Below are positions 52,539 to 60,758 of a stretch of 64,000 bases of DNA, in pieces. The notes beneath the pieces were generated by a model, which was given only the letters and a program-made list of their open reading frames with translations, made no database searches and was not told the DNA's origin. The position numbers and the translations under genes are program-made. The DNA comes from PoT sp049331405 (GTDB lineage Bacteria; Planctomycetota; Planctomycetia; Isosphaerales; Isosphaeraceae): contig NZ_CP186274.1 in assembly GCF_049331405.1 (NCBI RefSeq), positions 8,804,001 through 8,868,000 on the forward strand. The letters are read 5' to 3'. Position 1 is the first letter of the stretch. Each line of letters begins with the position of its first letter.

Positions 52539-53885
52539 TCAGTTCGCCCCGGGCGTGCGGAAGCCGGCCGGGACGATGCCGCGGATCGCGTCGAAGATCC
52601 GGTCCTCGACGCCGGGCTTGAGCCGGGTCGGGCGGCCGTAATAGACCATCGCGCCGCCCCCCTCGTAGCCGCCTTCCTTGAGGATCCGCTCGGAGGGGAT
52701 GTAGCAGGGGAGGTCGTTCGCGTAGCCGACGACCCACTGTCGGCTCGGGTCGAGTTCCTTCCGCATCCTGAGCGAGTAATCCACCACGACCTCGCCCGCA
52801 AGGAAGACCATGACGAGGTCGTCGCCGAACGCCCACGACTGGATCACGTAGTCGAGCTCGGCCTGGAGCGGCTCGCCCCGGTCGAGGCGTTCCAGGTTGA
52901 GCTTCGCGTTGTAGCCGGGAGGCCCTCCCTTGGCGACCAGGTCTTCGAGCTCCTTGCGGGTCGGCAAGGTGTCGAAGGGCAGGGGGACGCGGGCGACTTT
53001 CCCCTTCGGCGCCGAATTCAAGGGGGTGAACGTCCCCTTCAGCAGGCGATCGACCTCGGTCGCGATCGAGCAGCCATGCCGGCGGGCGACCTCCTGGCCG
53101 GGGCGGTTCATCGGGTTCGAGTCGGCCCCGCAGCCGATGGCCACCATCGCGACGGCCCCGGGGTGGTTGGCCTCGATCGCCTCCTGGGCCTCGCCGGCCC
53201 AGTCGCCGGCGACGAGGTTCTCCTTGGGGTCGAGGGTCGTGCAGTGGCAGGCGTAACCGACGACGATCGCGCGGATCTTGCCCTCGGCGTCGACCGCACG
53301 CAGCATGGGCAGGCCATGATCGACGGGGCCTCCGGGGGTCCGGCGGTTCCTGGCGAAGTCGACCTCGCCTTTCGCCCAGCCGAGCGTCCCCGGCCGGCGG
53401 TCGGCGAGGGCGTCGAGGCAGACGCGCTCGAGCTTGTCGACGAGCGAGTTCGTGTAGGCCTCGATCCGCCCCATCTGATCGGGGGGGATCGGCTTGCCGA
53501 AGATGTTGGGGGTGATCCCCTTGAGGCAGGGGGCCGTGTGCGTGTGCGAGGCCCCGATCGCCAGTTGCTCGCGCTTCAGGCCCACCTTCTTATTGAGCCT
53601 GGCGGCAATTTCCTCGGTGATCGCGTCGGGGATGCCCAGGTTGTCGATCGTGACGAGGACCGAGGCCCCCGCATCCGGGCCGATCGCCAGGGCCTTGGCC
53701 CAGATCCGCTGCTGGACCCCCTTCGACTCCGCCTCTCGGACGAGGAATCCGTTGAGCCGGATCGGGCCGTCGGGGGTGACGTCGACCCTCGCGACGCCGA
53801 TCGGCAGGGGATCCGCGATCGCCCCTCGGGCCATCACGACAAGGGCGAACGACACCCAGCAGAGACGCGAAAACCTGTTCATCAT
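52539..53885 (-). CDS. Neutral/alkaline ceramidase-like exported hydrolase
   Basis: 448 residues with a signal peptide (LCWVSFALVVMARGAIA). It belongs to the planctomycete branch of the neutral/alkaline non-lysosomal ceramidase N-terminal family: VARVDVTPDGPIRLNGF opening, the zinc site GASHTHTAPC, a second His in GYACHCTTLD and GCGADSNPMNRPG. True ceramidases are zinc amidases acting on N-acyl sphingosine; these shorter relatives lack the C-terminal Ig-like domain and their substrate is not known. It ends about 40 bases before the cbiM -35 box. Confidence 0.85.
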   Translation of the reverse strand: MMNRFSRLCWVSFALVVMARGAIADPLPIGVARVDVTPDGPIRLNGFLVREAESKGVQQRIWAKALAIGPDAGASVLVTIDNLGIPDAITEEIAARLNKKVGLKREQLAIGASHTHTAPCLKGITPNIFGKPIPPDQMGRIEAYTNSLVDKLERVCLDALADRRPGTLGWAKGEVDFARNRRTPGGPVDHGLPMLRAVDAEGKIRAIVVGYACHCTTLDPKENLVAGDWAGEAQEAIEANHPGAVAMVAIGCGADSNPMNRPGQEVARRHGCSIATEVDRLLKGTFTPLNSAPKGKVARVPLPFDTLPTRKELEDLVAKGGPPGYNAKLNLERLDRGEPLQAELDYVIQSWAFGDDLVMVFLAGEVVVDYSLRMRKELDPSRQWVVGYANDLPCYIPSERILKEGGYEGGGAMVYYGRPTRLKPGVEDRIFDAIRGIVPAGFRTPGAN

Positions 53886-54344
53886 TGCGATCTCATTGCC
53901 AACCGGATTCGACGGCCCGCGGAGGGCCCGGGATTACCGCAGAAACGCTGTTATCGTCGAACGGCGGCGCCATTGCCATTGCCCAGCCGGCAACGCACTT
54001 CCGATTCGAGGTTTGCGTTGCTCCCCGGGGCGCCCGGACGTCGAGAGGCTTGCACATCTCGTCGCATGTCGAAAATATTGCCAGGCCACGGCCACGAATC
54101 CGCCGCGGAGCCGGTGACCGCAAATCATCCCTCGGCGTCGAGTTGCGGCGAGCCAGACTCCGGCACCGCGACCGGCGGGCGGTGATTTGGCCGAAGGTTC
54201 TTCGAGTCACCATGCAAATCACCTGTTCGGGCGAATCTCCAAACAATATGATCGGATCGGAATCATCTATAAGGCAGGAAGCCGATTTGTGTGAACAATC
54301 TATAAATATCGACTCTCGAGTTTCTTAGCGGGAAAGGAAGATCG
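53886..54344. other. AT-richer intergenic region upstream of the kinase gene
   Basis: 460 bp with no supported gene. The final 110 bases are markedly AT-rich, including TATAAG near 54272 and CTATAAATATC near 54300, possible -10 elements without a good -35. Confidence 0.4.
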
Positions 54345-55841
54345 ATGACGATCGGCGCGAGCGACTGGACGGGGCAGTCCTTATCGGGCGGCAGGTATCG
54401 GATTAACGCGAAGCTCGGCGAGGGGGGCATGGGGACCGTCTACCGGGCGACGGACCGGAACATCGAAGCCGAGGTGGTCATCAAGGCCCCCCTCCGCTCG
54501 ATGCTGGCGGACCCCGAGTTCGCCCGCCGGTTCAAGGATGAGATCCGCTCGCTCGTCCGCTTGTCCCACCCGCATATCGTCAAGCTCTCGGACGTCGGCG
54601 ACTGGGACGGCCTCCCCTTCGCGGTGATGCAGTACCTGCCGGGCGGGAGCCTCGAGGACCGCAAGCCCGCCGGACCCGACGGGACGTTCGGAGCCCACGA
54701 CCCCCGCGAGGTCGGCAGATGGCTCGGCAAGGTGGCCGAGGCGCTCGACTATGTCCACTCGCAAGGCTACGTCCATCGCGACGTGAAGCCGGGCAACATC
54801 CTCTTCGACGGCCAGGGGCACCCGTTCCTCGGCGACTTCGGCGTGGTGAAGGTCCTCACCTCCGACGCCGGCTCGAAGCCCTCGAAGACGATGACCGGCG
54901 CGGGGATGGTGGTGGGAACCGCCGAGTACATGGCCCCCGAGCTCATCATGGGGGAGCCGTTCGACGGCAAGGTCGATCAGTACGCCCTCGCCGTCACGGT
55001 CTTCGAGATCCTCAGCGGCCGACGCCCGTTCGAGGACGCCGCGACGACCAAGGTCCTTGTGCTCCAGACGACGAAGAACCCGCCCAGGCTCGACGAACTG
55101 CGTGGCTGGCTCCCGGCCTCGGTCTCCGACGCCGTCTTGAAGGGGCTCGCCAAGGAGCCGGGCGAACGCTACGCGACCTGCCTCGCGTTCGCGAATGCCG
55201 TCACCGAGGCCATCGCCGGGGCCTTCGAGGGGCAGCCCGAGCGCGTCCGGTTCCTCTGCGGGAGCTGCTCGCGAGTCCTGTCCCTGCCTCCGGCCTCGCA
55301 CGAGAAGATGGTGCAGACGGGCAAGAGCGTCCCTTGCCCCGGCTGCCAGACCCCCTTCCAGATCCCCCGCGGCGGCGAAGCCACAACCGCCGGCGGCGTC
55401 ACCCGTCGCGAGGGCACGCTCGTCGAGATCAGCCTGGCCGAGCCGGATGAGAGCCCCCGTCGCGGCACGATGATCGAGCCGGCCGCGGGCTTTCCGCTCG
55501 CCCAGGTCCCCCCGATCCCCGGCTCGCCGACCTTAATCGAGCAGCCCGGCCTGAAGCGTCCCGCCGCGACGTTGGTGGAGCAGCCGGGGCTCAGGCGGGC
55601 GCCGGCGACGATGATCGAGCAGCCCGGCCTGCGGTCGGGCCTCCCAGGCATGCCGGCGATCGACACGGCTCCCCGCGAGTCGGCCCCGGCCCCGAAGCCG
55701 GCCCCGGGACCGCCCATCCCCCTAATCGCGGCGGGAGCGGGGGAGTCGCCGTCCTCGCCGCCGTCCTGCTGTTCACCGTCGGCCCGTTGGCGAGCAAGAC
55801 GCCCGCGCCGGCCGTCGCCCAGGCCCCGGCCGCCCTGGTGA
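54345..55841 (+). CDS. Ser/Thr protein kinase, N-terminal part (frame breaks before the membrane segment)
   Basis: The kinase domain (about 18-290) is complete: LGEGGMGTVYRA, Lys47 in VVIKAP, HRDVKPGNIL (144-153), DFG (164-166) and GTAEYMAPEL. A CxxC...CxxC zinc-ribbon-like motif follows (Cys305, 308, 331, 334). Residues 357-430 carry five [G/P/A]T[L/M][I/V]E repeats, three of them as T[L/M][I/V]EQPGL. After about residue 455 this frame becomes Ser/Arg/Pro nonsense and stops at 55841. The other frame continues with a perfect membrane helix, so a one-base loss near the CCC/CCCCC runs at 55713-55722 (or programmed slippage, or a sequencing error) is the likely cause. AGGA before the ATG. Confidence 0.85.
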   Translation: MTIGASDWTGQSLSGGRYRINAKLGEGGMGTVYRATDRNIEAEVVIKAPLRSMLADPEFARRFKDEIRSLVRLSHPHIVKLSDVGDWDGLPFAVMQYLPGGSLEDRKPAGPDGTFGAHDPREVGRWLGKVAEALDYVHSQGYVHRDVKPGNILFDGQGHPFLGDFGVVKVLTSDAGSKPSKTMTGAGMVVGTAEYMAPELIMGEPFDGKVDQYALAVTVFEILSGRRPFEDAATTKVLVLQTTKNPPRLDELRGWLPASVSDAVLKGLAKEPGERYATCLAFANAVTEAIAGAFEGQPERVRFLCGSCSRVLSLPPASHEKMVQTGKSVPCPGCQTPFQIPRGGEATTAGGVTRREGTLVEISLAEPDESPRRGTMIEPAAGFPLAQVPPIPGSPTLIEQPGLKRPAATLVEQPGLRRAPATMIEQPGLRSGLPGMPAIDTAPRESAPAPKPAPGPPIPLIAAGAGESPSSPPSCCSPSARWRARRPRRPSPRPRPPW

Positions 55842-56956
55842 GCGAGACGCCCCGCAAGTCGGTCGCCTCGAAGCCGGCCCCGAAGCCCGACGCCGAGGAA
55901 TCCGAGGAGACGGCCGAGGCGGCCCTCGTCGCCACGACCGCGAGCCCTGAGAACCTGGCCGATAAGCCCGTCGCCGACCTCCTCACCCCGAAGCCGGGCG
56001 CCCCCGGCCAGGGGAACCCCGGGATGCTCAACGCCTCCAGGGTGCCGACGATAGTCGACCTCCGGCGCGAGTTCCAGCAGCCGCCCCAGGGGATGCCACA
56101 GCCTCCGGCAAATCTCCAACCCCCGGCGTCGGTCGCGCCAGCCCAGCCGGATGCGGTGGAGACACCCGCGGTCGCCGCGATCGACCTGAACAAACTCCGG
56201 CCGGTCAAGGACCTGGTCAAGCTCGAGGACATCCTCAATAGCCCGAAAAGCTACGTCAATCAGCTCCTGGTCTTGAAGCGCGTCTACTGCGTCGCGGATC
56301 TGATCTTCCACCGCCCCGACGGACGCTTGATCCTTCCGATCGTCGAGAGCGACCTGGACCTCGATTTCGCGAGTGCCCGCCCCTCGATCCGTACGCGCCG
56401 GGGGAAGGCCTATCAGGTCGAGATCGACCCCAAGCTCGCCGAGCGGTTCTTGCGGAAGAACACCATCCGGGAGAGCTACGACGAGCCGAACCTGGAGCGG
56501 AGCTGGGGCGATAACGTCGGGATCTTCACCGTGGCGGTCGTCCCCCGCGAGGGCTCGACGAACTCGGCGAACAAGGAATATGCCTGCACGGTCGTCAAGA
56601 CCGAGTTCCTGATCAAGATCGGCCCCGAGCTCGTCTCCATCAACAAGAACAACCGCCAGCGCAGGGTGGTCTACCGCACCCTGACGATGACCGGCGATAG
56701 CGAGACCCCCGGCATCGGCAAGGCCGAGGACTGGGCGCAGATGGATCGCATCTTCCACATCGCCAAGCAGTTCAAGTCGCTCATGGAGAACCAGGCCCGC
56801 CAGATCAGCGACGCCAAGTGGAGCCAGTTCGACAACCTCCTCAACAACATGATCAGCAAGACCGTCGACGAGGTGGAACGCAACAACCGGATCCCCACGC
56901 CGAAGGCCAGCCGGATCGAGACTTATCCCGGGATGCTCCCCCGGCGATATCCCTGA
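55787..56956 (+). CDS. C-terminal part of the Ser/Thr kinase: membrane helix and extracytoplasmic domain
   Basis: The open frame is readable from about 55715, where it gives HPPNRGGSGG and the helix VAVLAAVLLFTVGPLA, directly continuing the Pro-rich linker of the kinase frame. The first formal start codon is TTG 55787, inside the helix and without a ribosome site, so it is not an independent gene in my view. After an Ala/Pro/Glu-rich stalk comes a domain of about 220 residues (VKLEDILNSPKSYVNQLLVLKRVYCVADL ... DGRLILPIVESDLDL ... YACTVVKTEFLIKIG) that I do not recognise; its opening resembles small OB-like domains. Together the two parts would be a membrane kinase of about 870 residues with an external sensor. 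Confidence 0.7.
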   Translation: MASKTPAPAVAQAPAALVSETPRKSVASKPAPKPDAEESEETAEAALVATTASPENLADKPVADLLTPKPGAPGQGNPGMLNASRVPTIVDLRREFQQPPQGMPQPPANLQPPASVAPAQPDAVETPAVAAIDLNKLRPVKDLVKLEDILNSPKSYVNQLLVLKRVYCVADLIFHRPDGRLILPIVESDLDLDFASARPSIRTRRGKAYQVEIDPKLAERFLRKNTIRESYDEPNLERSWGDNVGIFTVAVVPREGSTNSANKEYACTVVKTEFLIKIGPELVSINKNNRQRRVVYRTLTMTGDSETPGIGKAEDWAQMDRIFHIAKQFKSLMENQARQISDAKWSQFDNLLNNMISKTVDEVERNNRIPTPKASRIETYPGMLPRRYP

Positions 56957-57024
56957 GCCGGGCATCCACGCGAAGGCCGGTCGCAACCATCCATCACCAG
57001 GTCACTCCGAAGGGGCTCCGGATC

Positions 57025-58020
57025 ATGCGCACGCGACTGAAAACGGCCGCCGGCCTCGCCTTACTGCTGCTCCTGGCGGCGAGGCCCGGCCACGCCCAGT
57101 ATGGCTTCTTCGGCGGGGGCTACGGGGCGTCTACGGTGCAGGGGGACATCCTCCGGGGCGAGGGGGCCTTCCTGAACGGTGCGGGTAATTTCCTGTACAA
57201 GGAGGCCGTCGCCAACTCGATCAACGTCGACACGTCCATCAGGCTCAACGAGTACATCTGGAACGTCGTCAAGTTCGAGAACCGCGAGAACGCCAAGCAT
57301 CGGGCGGCGATGATCGCGAAGCATAATGAGAACTATGACATGATCCTGAAGCGGATCCGTGAGAACCCGGACAACCGCGACCTCGAGACCGGCGACGCCC
57401 TCAACGACGTGATGACCCAGCTCCTCGACCCGGGGATCTCCCCATCGTCGTTCCGGGGCTCCCCGGTGAACCTCCCCGGCGAGACGATCCGGGGCATCCC
57501 CTTCTTCTACGCGGCCGAGGACGCGACCTTCTCCATGCGCCGGCTCGCCGCCAAGAACCACTGGCCGGTCGGCCTCCGGGGCGAGCGCTTCGCCCGCTAC
57601 CGCCGCGACTACGAGCGGGCCTTCGACGACGCGCTCGACCAGCAGCACGACGGCAAGCTCTCCCGCGAGGCCATCCTCAGGGTCGAGAAGAGCCTCGCCG
57701 ACCTCAACACCGAGCTGCCCCGCGTCATCACCCCCAGCAAGGACAAGGTCTACATCGAGGCGCGCGACTTCCTCTCTCGCCTCGACAAATCGAAGGAGCT
57801 GCTCAAGCGGCAGAAGGTCGAGGAGATGCTCGGCGAGATCGACCGCTATTCGGGCACCTCCGTGCACGACCTCGTCACCTTCATGCAGAAGTACAGCCTC
57901 CGCTTCGGCGTCCCCGACCTCGGCGTCGAGCGTGAGCAGTATCCCAAGCTCTACGAGGCCATGAAGCTCCAACTCGACATGGTCAGGGTCCAGGAGCCCG
58001 GCGGCGGCGGTCTGAAGTAA
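57025..58020 (+). CDS. Secreted protein of unknown function
   Basis: 331 residues with a clear signal peptide (GLALLLLLAARPGHAQ). The mature protein begins Gly/Tyr/Phe-rich (YGFFGGGYGAST) and then is mostly helical and charged (NREDLE-type segments, KHRAAMIAKHNENYDMILKRI, KSLADLNTELPRV). Near-complete absence of Cys and lack of enzyme motifs suggest a structural or binding role. ATG 57025 opens the signal peptide and follows CGGA. It lies 68 bp after the kinase fragment and 65 bp before the M48 gene, all in one direction, so the three are probably co-transcribed. Similar proteins are known to me only as planctomycete hypotheticals. Confidence 0.72.
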   Translation: MRTRLKTAAGLALLLLLAARPGHAQYGFFGGGYGASTVQGDILRGEGAFLNGAGNFLYKEAVANSINVDTSIRLNEYIWNVVKFENRENAKHRAAMIAKHNENYDMILKRIRENPDNRDLETGDALNDVMTQLLDPGISPSSFRGSPVNLPGETIRGIPFFYAAEDATFSMRRLAAKNHWPVGLRGERFARYRRDYERAFDDALDQQHDGKLSREAILRVEKSLADLNTELPRVITPSKDKVYIEARDFLSRLDKSKELLKRQKVEEMLGEIDRYSGTSVHDLVTFMQKYSLRFGVPDLGVEREQYPKLYEAMKLQLDMVRVQEPGGGGLK

Positions 58021-58085
58021 GCCCGCCGGCCGCCAGACTCGGAGACACGGGGTTCATCGTCGGACTTCTTGAGGCTCGATCCTTC

Positions 58086-59204
58086 ATGGCTCGTTATGCG
58101 GTTGCCGCCGTCATCCTGCTCGCCTACATCGGCGGCTCGACGTTGATCGTCAAGAGCGCCGGCCGTTCCTACCGCGAGAACCTCGAAGCCTCGCGCCAGG
58201 CGGCCCTAACCAGGAAGCCCGAGGCCGTCGCCAAGGAGGCCGAGGCCACCAGGGCCCAGGCCACCGAACCGGCCGATCCCCCGGCGAAGGCCGTCGCGGT
58301 CGCAACTCCGACCCCCGCTCCCGACGCCGCCACCAGGCCGGAGCCGACCCCGAGTCCGACGCCGAAGCCCGCTCCCGTCGTCGCCGCGAAGGGGGCGGAG
58401 CCGGAGAAGCCGGGTGCGAAGCCCGAGCCCCCCGACCCGGCCCTCGCCTGGGCCGACGGCCTCGACCTCGCCAAGATCAGCGAGTCCGACGAGACCCGGC
58501 TCGGCCGCGAGCTGCATCGGATGATCCTCTCGTACAACAAGCGTGACGACTCGGGGCACTGGGATCAGCGCATCGACCGCGTCGCCCGGCCGATCCTCGA
58601 GACCCGGACGCGCAAGGGGATCGAGTACACCTTCACGATCCTCGACTCCGAGGCCGTCAACGCCTTCTCGACCCCCGGCGGCTTCGTCTACCTCTCGCGG
58701 GGCCTCTTCAACCTCATCGGCGAGGACGAGGACTACGCGCTCGAGTTCGTCATCGGCCACGAGGTCGCTCACGTCGACCTGAAGCACGCGATCGCCTGCG
58801 TGGCGGCGGCGAACGCCGAGGAGAAGAAGCACGGGATGGGGACGCTGCCGCAGTTCTACCTGCTCATCGCCTTCGGCTACCCCGACAAGCAGGTCTACGA
58901 GGCCGACGCCTGGGCCTTCAGGCGCATGACCCGGGAGCTCGACCGCAGCCGGCACGACACCCTCGCCTTCCTCCGAAAGTTCGAGAACTACGCCGCGCTC
59001 AACAAGTTCAAGTCGGGGCGTCAGCTCCCCCCGCAGCCGTCGACGCCCGAGCCTGGTGCCGTCGAGGCCCCGCCATCGTTCCTCGAGAATCACTACCGCG
59101 CCGAGACGGCCGCCTGGAAGCGGCTCAATGAGCTGAAGTCGCAGGGGACGAACGCCGGCTCGGGCCTGCTGCAAGAAACGCCGAAGTCCCCAGCAGCCCG
59201 ATGA
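58086..59204 (+). CDS. Membrane-anchored M48-family metallopeptidase
   Basis: 372 residues. A single N-terminal helix (about 5-22, without a clear cleavage site) anchors it; a Pro/Ala/Lys-rich stalk (45-115) follows; the peptidase domain has the zinc motif HEVAH (225-229) and the third ligand in YEADAWAF (Glu272/Asp274), with NAFSTPGGFVYLSRGLF typical of M48 proteins such as BepA/LoiP. These act in envelope protein quality control. The last 80 bases overlap the convergent FHA gene. Gene order suggests a link to the upstream kinase and secreted protein. Confidence 0.9.
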   Translation: MARYAVAAVILLAYIGGSTLIVKSAGRSYRENLEASRQAALTRKPEAVAKEAEATRAQATEPADPPAKAVAVATPTPAPDAATRPEPTPSPTPKPAPVVAAKGAEPEKPGAKPEPPDPALAWADGLDLAKISESDETRLGRELHRMILSYNKRDDSGHWDQRIDRVARPILETRTRKGIEYTFTILDSEAVNAFSTPGGFVYLSRGLFNLIGEDEDYALEFVIGHEVAHVDLKHAIACVAAANAEEKKHGMGTLPQFYLLIAFGYPDKQVYEADAWAFRRMTRELDRSRHDTLAFLRKFENYAALNKFKSGRQLPPQPSTPEPGAVEAPPSFLENHYRAETAAWKRLNELKSQGTNAGSGLLQETPKSPAAR

Positions 59205-60603
59205 GCATCGAAGCCAGGGCCATCGCATCGGCCCCCGCCCCCATCCGCTCCGACTTCGCCGGGAAATAAGGCTCGGCGAGGTCGGCCCCATCGGCCGCGG
59301 CCCCGGGCGTCTCTCGACCGCCCGACTCCAGCAGAAGCACCCCCTCGAAGGCCCACCGCGAGGGCAAGGCCCCCGCGACGGCCTGGGCCCATCCTCCCAT
59401 CTGCGGCAGCCTCCAGGCCTGCCCGCCGAACAGCAAGAGCGCCGCCAGGACCGGGGGTAAGATGAGCCAGGCGAACGCAGAGCCCCTGGGCATCGCCGCC
59501 AGGGCAAGTAGCCCGGTGCCGAGCCCGACCCCTCCCGCCAGCCAGAGCAGGGCGTGCATCAAGGGCAGGTTCCCCTTGAGCGCCAGGCCCATCCAGACGA
59601 GCACGAGCGCCACCAGGGTCTGCGCCGTCACGAGCCCGACCACGATCAGCAGGCGAGGTAAGAGCACCGCCGACGGGGCCGACAGCTCGATCCCGCCGAA
59701 GATCGCGGCCGTCAGCCCGAACCAGACCGAGCCGATCGCCAGACCGAAGAGGGCCGCCGGGATCGACATCCCCCCTTGCGCCGCGACGACGAGCAGGATT
59801 CCCAGCACCGGGGCCTGGGCGGCCAGCAGCGAGAGGCGCATGGCCTGCGACGCCATCAACCCGCCCGAAGTTGCGGGAGCGACCGAAGCCGGTGCCGTGG
59901 CCGTCGCGATCGGGGCCGGAGCAGGGGCAGGGGCAGGGGCCGGTGTGGTGGGCGGCACATACGGCGGCGGGATCTTCGCCTCGACGCGGGTCGCCGCGAC
60001 CGGGGCAGTGGCAGGAGCCTGCGATCCGCCGTCGACGATCGTGACGACGTAGCTCCCCAGGCTGATCCGGTCGCCCGCGCGGATCTGGGTCGGCCGCTCG
60101 ATCCGGGCGCCGTTGACGAACGTGCCGTTCGCCGAGTTCAGGTCCTCGATCCAGAGGGCCCCCTGGCTCCTCGAGATCCGGGCATGCCGGGTCGAGACCA
60201 TCGGCATGTCGAACGTCCGGTCGCACTCCGCACCCCGGCCGATCGTGATCGGGGCATCCTGCACGACGAGCCTCGTCCCCGACGAAGGGGGCGCGACGGA
60301 AGGCGTCGTGATCGTCGGCGCGACCGCGGCCGGTGCCGGGCCCGACATCAGGTCGAGGGCGCCCGGAGGCCAGGGCAGGGGGATGGTCTGGCCGAGGGTG
60401 ATCGAATCCCCGCGGCGGATCGGCATGCGCGAGCCGGGGACGAGCCGGCTGCCGTTGACGTAAGTGCCGTTCGTCGAGCGGAGGTCTTCGAGATACGCCC
60501 CGGTCTCGTCGATCGTGAGGCGGCAATGCCGGCCCGAGACGGTCTCGAGCCTGACGACGTGATCGCAATCCGAGGCCCCGCCGATGACCCACGACCGATT
60601 CAT
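59125..60603 (-). CDS. Double-FHA protein with ABC-2-type membrane domain but no ATPase
   Basis: 492 residues. FHA1 (about 1-75) shows SGRHCRL and STNGTYVNG; FHA2 (about 108-190) shows IGRGAECD, VSTRHARI and SANGTFVNG; both keep the Arg/Ser/His/Asn residues that bind phosphothreonine. A Pro/Ala linker (190-240) leads to six or so membrane helices (about 250-425) ending in LPSRWAFEGVLLLES, a motif of the permease half of FHA-ABC transporters. In that family an ATPase domain sits between FHA2 and the helices; here it is missing. ATG 60603 or GTG 60606 may start; GAGG precedes both. Overlaps the M48 gene tail-to-tail. Confidence 0.85.
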   Translation of the reverse strand: MNRSWVIGGASDCDHVVRLETVSGRHCRLTIDETGAYLEDLRSTNGTYVNGSRLVPGSRMPIRRGDSITLGQTIPLPWPPGALDLMSGPAPAAVAPTITTPSVAPPSSGTRLVVQDAPITIGRGAECDRTFDMPMVSTRHARISRSQGALWIEDLNSANGTFVNGARIERPTQIRAGDRISLGSYVVTIVDGGSQAPATAPVAATRVEAKIPPPYVPPTTPAPAPAPAPAPIATATAPASVAPATSGGLMASQAMRLSLLAAQAPVLGILLVVAAQGGMSIPAALFGLAIGSVWFGLTAAIFGGIELSAPSAVLLPRLLIVVGLVTAQTLVALVLVWMGLALKGNLPLMHALLWLAGGVGLGTGLLALAAMPRGSAFAWLILPPVLAALLLFGGQAWRLPQMGGWAQAVAGALPSRWAFEGVLLLESGGRETPGAAADGADLAEPYFPAKSERMGAGADAMALASMLIGLLGTSAFLAAGPSRRSSPATSAH

Positions 60604-60664
60604 CACGAGACATCCTCAAAGGGGATGGGGCATACAAATCATGAGGCCAGCATCTTAACACGTC

Positions 60665-60708
60665 GGCCCGGGACCGGCCAGGCAAGGCAGCCTGGCCGGT
60701 CCCGGGCC
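60665..60708 (-). terminator. Long hairpin after the sulfatase pair
   Basis: An 18-bp perfect stem (60665-60682 with 60691-60708) with an 8-base loop, about 50 bases past the sulfatase stop on the minus strand. No T-run, so termination is likely but not certain. Confidence 0.65.
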
Positions 60709-60758
60709 TTCGAAGGTCGGGACGTTCGTGGCCTTTCAGACCAATCCGGGTTCGCGGC

